NCBI GenBank assembly: GCA_019925095.2
Contig: CM034388.1
Span: forward strand, 1,426,001-1,490,000
Direction: 5' to 3'
DNA: 64,000 nucleotides
DNA from: Dendrolimus kikuchii
Lineage: Eukaryota; Arthropoda; Insecta; Lepidoptera; Lasiocampidae
Numbering within the stretch: the stretch's first letter is position 1; each line of letters starts with the position of its first letter. Shown piece by piece: positions 57,229 through 64,000 of the stretch. Made by a program: the position numbers and the translations under genes. Under the pieces are notes generated by a model. It was not told the origin of the DNA and did no database searches. It was given only the letters and a program-made list of their open reading frames with translations.

Positions 57229-57480
57229 GCTGTACCTGGCACACGTTGTCTTGCCCTTGAAAAATAAAAATCTAGAAACCGATTGCAGCTCTATCAACCG
57301 GGACCAAATGTTAATCTAAATCATTCTCGCATCCACTTGAATAAACCAAAAAAAAATTCTTCACAATCAGGCCCACCGTTTAGGAGTTTAGTGGCACCAC
57401 CTACCGTGTTCAATCGTGTATCTAAACCATCCCGGGACCCACTTCAATACACACAAAAATAATTCACCTAAATCAGACAA
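57229..57480 (-). mobile_element. Helitron-like repeat, minus orientation
   Basis: ACTAGCTGTACCTGGCACACG start, then AAAATAAAAATCTAGAAACC and two diverged copies of the CACC-TACC/ACCATCC-GGGACCCACT unit. It is placed tail to tail with 57000-57212, as 21145-21703 is. Confidence 0.5.
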
Positions 57481-57504
57481 ATGAAAATGAGTTTAACTCT
57501 TAAA

Positions 57505-57720
57505 CTCACTATTAGCACATATGTGTCCGCGATGAGAGTGCAGATAGCGTTTGTGCACGTGATTGTTTTTGTGTTGTTGTCTCACTCTGTTTATATAGGA
57601 GTTGTATGATTTGTATGAAATGGGTATATTTTCTTGGTATATTACGAGATAATGATAGTGTTAGTCTTGCGGCTTTTTGGTAATATCGATAATTTGATTT
57701 CAAATAGGGTTAAGGGTTTA
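57505..57720 (+). repeat. Direct repeat, copy 1 (partner 58800-59012)
   Basis: TGTCCGCGATGAGAGTGCAG, TTTTTGTGTTGTTGTCTCAC and GATAGTGTTAGTCTTGCGGC recur in the same order about 1.3 kb downstream. Confidence 0.65.
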
Positions 57721-58237
57721 GATGCAGTCACCATTGCCAAAATTGGCCGGGAAAGATCATAAGAAATGAATGGCTAGACTGATGTTGTGACTGATGTTTT
57801 TTTTAATGATAATTTTTTTATTGATGAATATCATATTTTAATAGACTTATTATCCTATTCCAAAAACACAAAAATCATAAAAATTTGTCAAGTCGTTCTT
57901 GAGTTATAAAATGGTGTAACTAACACGTTTTTGTCTTATAGATATCTAATGACCGATGGGGTCTAAGGTGATTTAAAACGTAGAAAAATACATCCATAAT
58001 TGCTATTGTCGGGCAGTTGACGTCGAAAGACTGCGTGCTTCACACATTTATATCAGTTGCGGTAATGACTTTCATAATTGATAAGAAACGGCGAGCGTGG
58101 TAACAAATGACCGCGATAGGAAATTTAATTTTCGACCCGTTTCGCTCGTATACGCAATGGCTACGATTTGTGTATGTAGCAAGTGTCAAGTAGCCATAAA
58201 TATACATACAAGTTTTGAAAAATCTACAAGCAAAAGC

Positions 58238-58321
58238 AATGAAAGAATGACTAAACAGATATACAATGCAGAAGTTGTGGAAGGCCACGACACACCTTCC
58301 ATGATCAAATAGTATGCATGT
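58238..58321 (+). mobile_element. Family B, 84-bp insertion with internal deletion
   Basis: It contains codons from the NKQIYNA-like region to HTFHDQ, then jumps to a TATGCATG-like tail, lacking the final 200 bp. ATCTACAAGCAAAAGC (58222-58237) and ATCTACAAGCGAAAGC (58322-58337) flank it with one mismatch. Confidence 0.75.
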
Positions 58322-58616
58322 ATCTACAAGCGAAAGCCTCAACTAAACTGTAGGTCTTGACTGACCAAATGTGTGAATTCTTATGGCATTCGAGTTGCCA
58401 TCTCGTGAAACTTTTGCGATTTTCAACGCAATAAATAATCATCATGCTTGAAAATGAGACTTCTCCATGACATATCACTGTTCAAGTGCCAACGTGTATA
58501 AATGCATTCGTCCCCCAGGTTGTTCCAATATTGTTGATGTGGTACCCTTGTCCTGTGGTTTCTATCCCAGCTGGTACGGCAGAGGTAGTGATGAGTAGTA
58601 CACGTGTCAGGCAGTA

Positions 58617-59059
58617 CATTTGTCCCGTACAAAATACATTTGTACTGATACGGCTCAAAATTTAAATTTGTACTACTTCAAAACGGACGGAACGAGGACA
58701 ACAGTAAAATAACGCCTCTACGGATATTCACATGACAAAGAGGGACAACATGGCATGAACGACTGCTAGTAAAATGAGGTGACCGAGGCCGATCACATCC
58801 GATTCTTAACTCTTCAGCTCATTAATAGCACATAAGTGTCCGCGATTAGAGTGCAGATCGCGTTTGTGCACGTGATCGTTTTTGTGTTGTTGTCTCACTC
58901 TGTTTATATGGGATTTGTATGATTTGTATGAAATGGATATATTTTCATGGTATATTACGAGATAGTGATAGTGTTAGTCTTGCGGCTTTTTGGCATATCG
59001 ATAATAGGGTTAAGCGTTAACGAACATTTCCGAACTAGAAGTTTTGTACGGGACAAATG
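58617..59059. mobile_element. Inverted-repeat element, 443 bp
   Basis: The 18-base arms CATTTGTCCCGTACAAAA (58617-58634) and its exact complement (59042-59059) bound the segment. It includes the second direct-repeat copy. No transposase is present. Confidence 0.5.
58800..59012 (+). repeat. Direct repeat, copy 2
   Basis: Partner of 57505-57720, lacking a short block near GATTTCAAATAGG. Confidence 0.65.
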
Positions 59060-59691
59060 AGGGAATGATGCTCACCGCCTCACCGGCCTCATCGCTTCAA
59101 ATGTGCTGCCGCGGTACAAACCACACAAATCTCCTCGCCTCATTTGAAGTGGTACATTGTACTGGTTCAGTACAAAATGTCATGCTACTCTTACAAACTC
59201 ACTTTTTAAATCATGTCCTACCCAATTCTACAGGCTATTGTGTTCCTCGCAGGCCGAGGTCCATCTCTTATTGTTGGAAATCTGTATATATTCTTTGTAC
59301 GTTTTGGAAATCAATTATTGTACAGCGCCATCTATTGGCTTGTAAGTGTTCCAATAAAAGGGTCTCGGAGCGCCGTGACGCCAATCGATTTGCTGTTTAA
59401 TTACCTCAGGCACCACTGTCTCTAAATCCATTGAATGGTTGAGCTGGTATACTTATATTTCCCAAAACGGATGTTGACCGATCGGCGGTATAGTAGATAT
59501 CGTATTTCGCATTAAGCGTAGCCAACAAACAAATCCGCCAAAGCGGACCAACAGGCTCACATGTGCAGACCCCATATACTAGAATGATGATAACTCCGCT
59601 TATTATTATCAAATCAGAAGTACTTAAACACTTGAACGATGATAACAATTCCTCGCCTCTGCTCCTATATTCGATATAACATTATTTTTTC
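59060..59691. other. Unassigned stretch with short overlapping ORFs
   Basis: Several overlapping frames of 62-118 codons occur here. None shows a domain, splice context or repeat partner in the window. Confidence 0.3.
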
Positions 59692-59900
59692 TTCGATACT
59701 AATATTATAAAGAGGTAAAGTTTGTGAGTTTGTGACGTTGTAGGGGGGTAATCTCTGTATCTACTAAACCGATTTTAAAAATTATTTTACTGTTGGAAAG
59801 CTACGTTAACAGGGAGTGTCATAGGCTATATAACATGACGCTATATACCACGGGAGCGGGACAAAGCGCGGGTGAAACAATTGTATCAATTCATTTTTAA
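59692..59900 (+). mobile_element. Helitron-like element
   Basis: GATACTAATATTATAAAGAG head, then GTTGTAGGGGGGTAATCTCT and ACCGATTTTAAAAATTATTT, ending near GCGCGGGTGAAAC. This is a different subfamily from the 21471 type. Confidence 0.5.
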
Positions 59901-60007
59901 AATGTCTATGTATCTTAATCTAACCTACACGACTCTGCGGCACGATTAAATCCATTAGGTTTCTGTGCCACCGTCGAATGTGTTTTCATGTATATGAATG
60001 TAAGCAT

Positions 60008-60575
60008 GTAAACAAAGGTTATGGTGTTTGAAAGAGAAGAAACCGGAACGAATGTAAGGATAATGGTCGATGATGTTGCCCAGCTCGCTGTACACAACGC
60101 GGTGCTGGTACCTACGCTCACGTATGGAAGCGTGAGTTGGGTATGGAAGAGAGAGCATGAAAGTAGAGTAAACGCGGTCGAGGTGCGAGCACTGCGCAAA
60201 ATCTGCGGAGTGACGCTCGCGGACCGCGTTCGTAATACCGAAGTAAGAAAGACAGTTGGTCTGAAAGAGAGTGTCGGGGTGAAGGTAAGGAAAGGAATGC
60301 TCCGGTGGTTCGGGCATGTGGAAAGAATGAATAAACAGATATACAATGCAAAAGTGGATGGATGCAGAAGTCGTGGAAGGTCACGACACACCTTCCATGA
60401 TCAAATAGATCGTGTACTAGCAGAAGGTGATGTCAAAAGCCTTAAGAACAGACGAGTGTGCATGACAAGAGTTATGAATGTCAAAGAAGCAAGTGAGGTG
60501 TGTAAGAATAAGCCTAAATGGCGCTCGGTTGTTCGTGCCTACCCCGCAAGGGAACTGGCGTGAAGTTCTGTATGT
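60008..60575 (+). mobile_element. Family B LINE, 568 bp, with open 180-codon frame
   Basis: The frame at 60021-60563 runs from MVFEREE to ARELA. Compared with 13609-14415 it lacks about 50 codons between RIMVDDV and AQLAVHNAV and five more in HVERM-NKQ, both in frame. AATGTAAGCAT flanks it at 59997-60007 and 60576-60586 (11 bp). Confidence 0.86.
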
Positions 60576-61016
60576 AATGTAAGCATATTGGAAAAACAAT
60601 TAGGTATCCGAAAAAGAAGTTAAATTTCTTCATTTTGCGTTGGCCAAAGTAACCGCTCAGGAAGTGTACCGCTGACTATACAAACAATTTATTACCCACA
60701 ACAAAGTACAACTAACAATATTTACAACACATTTTTATAAACTTGCACGTGTGTTATCGAACATTTCATACTATTTCAGCTGTCTGTCAAAGTGATAAAG
60801 CGTATGCTCGCTCAGGTTGATATGTGTTAATAAATTTAACTCAATTTTTAATGATAAAGAAACTGTAAATGCTACGCATTTCAGACACGAGTCCATACAT
60901 AGGAATTTATGTAATTAACTAGGTTTTGTAGACCCTAGTTCACTTTGAGAGCAAATCTACACGGGTTACATTGCAATAATTTGTTATCCAGACTGTATTC
61001 GCCCGCGGAGATTTTT

Positions 61017-61336
61017 TTGTTTTTTTATTTTATTGCTGGAGTTCAGCAGACAGGCAGACGGCCCACTCGATGGAAAGCGGTTACCATCGCCTATGGACGT
61101 TTGCAACACCAAAGGTGCTACAAATGCGCTGCTGCTCTCTTAAGGGAAACTGAAACCTGGTCTCTAATGCCGGAACACAACTCAAGGTTGTTATGGCGAC
61201 ATACTTTAGACCAGGGGTGGTAGCCAGCCAGTCGGGCAAATGCCCTACCACCTGGCTGTGGGTTGTTTTGTCGCCTCTTACGACAGGCCGCCCGGCCGCA
61301 GGAAATTGTATTCTTTCTCCGTTCCTGCACGGATAG
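61017..61336 (-). mobile_element. Family A, near full length
   Basis: It runs from the T-tract through CTGGAGTTCAGCAGACAGGC to CCTGCACGGAT. It is well preserved. Confidence 0.82.
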
Positions 61337-61399
61337 AATTTTGATAGATAACTGTATTGTACACCAATACAAAAATAAAACAGACTAAAATTATTTCTA

Positions 61400-61570
61400 A
61401 CTAGAGGTCCCGGCAGGCGTTGTCTTGTCCTGAAAAAATAAAAATCTAGGACCCGATCTTAGCGCCACCAGCCGGTTCCATTTGAGAATCCAAATCATCC
61501 GGAGACCCACATAAACACACAAAAAAATTTCATCAAAATCGGTAAAGTCGTTCACAAGTTATGGGAGTAC
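61400..61570 (-). mobile_element. Helitron-like fragment
   Basis: ACTAGAGGTCCCGGCAGGCG, AAAATAAAAATCTAGGACCC and AGCGCCACCAGCCGGTTCC follow the order at 21145-21240. Confidence 0.5.
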
Positions 61571-61797
61571 ATATATTTCTACGATTCATTTTTATTTATA
61601 TCGATTATGTATAAAAGCCGAACGCATCGCTAAAAAACTATCTCTCCCAGACAACCCCAGGAAATATATACATAGTACGATTACATACATTTTAGTAATA
61701 AATACATAAATATAATTTACTTGATTTTATCCTAGAAACTATATCCATTTTTAGGGATGTAAAGTATCCTATGTCTATTATGGGTATTTTTTTTATA

Positions 61798-62070
61798 TTA
61801 TTATTATTAACATCTCTACGGACTCGAGTTCCGTACCCTTGTTTACAACTTAATTTCTATGAAAGATTTTTAGAGTCCATACACGCTTATTGTTTATTTT
61901 TGTTAGTGTGTTACATTAATTTAGTGATTTTTATGTTGTGGTGTACCTTAAGAATAACTTATTATATTAATTTATTCTAATTTTAATACTAAACTTATAC
62001 TAATGTAGAGTGTATCTGTTACATGTTGGTGATGTGAGGAAGGGCATGTGCAGTGTTGGCCTTATATTAT
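61798..62070 (-). repeat. Family H, inverted copy
   Basis: CTCTACGGACTCGAGTTCCG at left to CATGTGCAGTGTTGGCCTTA at right is the complement of the 13385-14475 order. Confidence 0.65.
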
Positions 62071-62193
62071 GGGTATTATACATGTATACCAAATTCCAAC
62101 GAAATCGGAGGGCTTACTCTCAAACTTCTCATCGTTCGTTTTCATTCTAGAACTTTTTTGCTTGTTATTCTATATTTAAGTACATTTTCCATT

Positions 62194-62216
62194 GAATGAA
62201 TGAATGAATGAATGAA
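62194..62216 (+). repeat. (AATG)n microsatellite
   Basis: Five to six perfect tetranucleotide units. Confidence 0.9.
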
Positions 62217-62279
62217 AACTCTTTATTGTTCACCATGACTTAAAAACAGACATTTAATATAAATACATTTCCATTAGAA

Positions 62280-62531
62280 TGACTAAACAGATATACAATG
62301 CAAAAGTGGATGGATGCAGAAGTCGTGGAAGGCCACGACACACCTTCCATGATCAAATTGATCGTGTACTAGCAGAAGGTGATGTCAGGAGCCTTAAGAA
62401 CAGACGAGCTTGCATGACAAGAGTTATGAATGTCAAAGAGGCAAGTGAGGTGTGTAAGAATAAGCCTAAATGGCACTCTGTTGTTCGTGCCTACCCCGCA
62501 AGGGAACTGGCGTGAAGTTATGTATGTATGT
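62280..62531 (+). mobile_element. Family B 3' end, 252 bp, with 15-bp target duplication
   Basis: ACATTTCCATTAGAA occurs at 62265-62279 and 62532-62546. The frame from the NKQ-equivalent (TKQIYNAKVDG) to ARELA is open. Confidence 0.88.
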
Positions 62532-62700
62532 ACATTTCCATTAGAACAATGGGCGGCCTTGTCACTTGTAGCGATCTCTTCTAAGCAACCCGGTGTCCAA
62601 GGAGTCATTACAAGAAAAAATCTATAATATTTGGTGATTTAACTAAATTAAAACTAATTCCCTCGTAATTAATAATAATAAATTAATATAGATATACATA

Positions 62701-62857
62701 ATTGTCAGGAGCCTTAAGAACAGACGAGCGTGCATGACAAGAGCTATGAATGTCAAAGAAGCGAGTGAGGTGTGTAAGAATAAGCCTGACTGGCGCTCTG
62801 TTGTTCGTGGCTACCCCGCAAGGGAACTGGCGTGAAGCTAAGTATGTATGTATGTAA
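62701..62857 (+). mobile_element. Family B 3' end, short copy
   Basis: It starts GTCAGGAGCCTTAAGAACAG and ends with (TATG)n. No clear target duplication was seen. Confidence 0.78.
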
Positions 62858-62869
62858 ATAGATTATAAT

Positions 62870-63600
62870 AATGTTACAAGTTGGAAGACTCGAATTACAA
62901 TGCCGTTGGAATTATTATAGAGTTTATTAGAACTATACAAACACGTATAACATAGGTACAAATAAAACCGAACGCAACAAGTCCAAACGTAATACAGAAG
63001 ATCGTAATTCAATAACACGCGCAAAGTCCGTCACTAAATAGATTACAAGAATGTACACAAGTTTTGCTTCGCTCGTGGTAATCGCTTGATTGCCTCGTCT
63101 TTCAATCGAGGCATTGCTTTATACTGCACAGATGCAATATGTCTGCCCGGCCGCGTGGATCGAATTTCCTAGAATCTGTTTGGTCTTTAACTCTGACACA
63201 CCTGGCTAATGACTGCCATAAAAGATTACAATACCCAATGGGCTGTTTTCTAATCACAAATTTTAAACACAAATTAAACAAAAGAAGTCCAAATGCCGAA
63301 AAGTAATAAAATGTGTTTCTACATGTATGCAGGTGTGAATTTGTCTTTGTCGGCGTCTAGGTCGTAACAATAATACAATTCCGTTTTTATTTAATAGACA
63401 AATAATGGTCAGTGATCCAGTGTTTGAATGTGGAAATGTATGTAGCTTGTCTGATTTTCAAGGGAGGGAGTTGCACAGGGAACAGCCTGCACGGCAAAAC
63501 AATTTCCTACGAAAGGTGAAATGCGTTTAGGTATCGTTAGCAGAAGATTTTCATATGAGCGCAGATTACAGGAATGAGATAGATAGAGGAAACTAAAAAG
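62870..63600. other. Mostly unassigned; one repeat shared with the left edge
   Basis: TGCCGTTGGAATTAT and GTTTATTAGAA at 62898-62935 match 423-459 in a FAR gene 1 intron. The rest was not recognised. Confidence 0.4.
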
Positions 63601-63607
63601 TTCCTTT

Positions 63608-63930
63608 TTTTTATTTTATGGCTTGGCAGCTAGGCCTTTAAGCCAGATCTTAGATTCAATGTAGTTTCTTCATTTTCTTAAACCTATGTGTAGCACAGCC
63701 GAACTGTAGGTTATCAGCTAGTGCCATTCAACGGAGTTCTTGTGACAACTCAAAAGGCCACATTTGACTTTACAGTTCACATTTCTCACAAGATACATAA
63801 TTACTACTCAAAAACTATCAATATCTTACAACTACTGTTCATTTTAGAGTAATTTTACACATTTTTAGAAAATAAAACTGCACACCTCAACATCTCCTTT
63901 CAGTTCACACCAAAGACTCCAAAGTTCCTT
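63608..63930 (+). repeat. Family D at the right edge
   Basis: This copy has the TTATGGCTTGGCAGCTAGGC left extension, as at 29460-29785, and the full body to TCTCCTTTCAGTTC. Confidence 0.68.
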
Positions 63931-64000
63931 TAAATATGGGGGAGTACATGGATTGAAAAGGATATTGTGCAGAAGTGAGACTAATTTATGTTTTTTTTAT

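Noticed and set aside
59915..60391. Minus-strand ORFs of 88-158 codons
   Set aside because: They are the antisense of the family B copy at 60008-60575.
51244..64000. Final PPP1R15-like exon
   Set aside because: I looked for an acceptor followed by V-x-F and a downstream Trp/Arg-rich domain and found none convincing.

Overview
The window is insect nuclear DNA, almost certainly from a moth or butterfly (Lepidoptera). It is AT-rich, its genes are split by GT-AG introns, and most of it is built from repeats of lepidopteran type (Helitron-like elements, RTE-like LINE 3' ends, Penelope-like elements, a mariner-like copy and several MITEs). No bacterial-style operon, CRISPR array, rRNA or complete tRNA was seen.

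Three protein-coding loci can be supported, all on the + strand. (1) 271-6243 is the 3' part of a fatty acyl-CoA reductase (FAR) gene; its first exons lie left of the window. (2) 26739-39272 is a complete second FAR gene of 12 coding exons (526 codons). The two genes share exon sizes almost base for base, so they are tandem duplicates. Gene 1 has one intron that gene 2 lacks, one GC-AG intron and a shorter C-terminus. (3) 49615-51228 is a long acidic open reading frame that looks like the large exon of a PPP1R15/GADD34-type eIF2alpha-phosphatase regulator. It ends at a splice donor exactly where the PP1-binding motif should start; its last exon was not found. An 82-codon ORF in good start context lies just upstream of it.

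FARs reduce fatty acyl-CoA to fatty alcohol with NADPH at ER or peroxisome membranes; in moths the products feed cuticular wax and, in some lineages, sex pheromone. The two genes form a small local FAR cluster. Nothing in the sequence links the PPP1R15-like gene to them functionally.

Layout: 1-6243 FAR gene 1; 6244-26738 about 20 kb of nested transposable elements; 26739-39272 FAR gene 2 with repeats in most introns; 39288-49160 MITEs, a mariner-like insertion and AT-rich DNA; 49178-51228 PPP1R15-like locus; 51229-64000 repeats. Dominant families, named here for reference: A, about 310 bp, poly(A)-tailed, some 20 copies; B, 5'-truncated RTE-like LINE 3' ends, 13 copies, nine with target-site duplications visible by eye; C, Penelope-like element with a GIY-YIG domain; D, an AT-rich repeat of about 300 bp, at least eight copies; plus Helitron-like elements and smaller families F, G and H.

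All calls come from reading the sequence; no search or alignment was run. Exon boundaries in the FAR genes are strong because two paralogues check each other. Repeat limits are approximate unless a target-site duplication is given.
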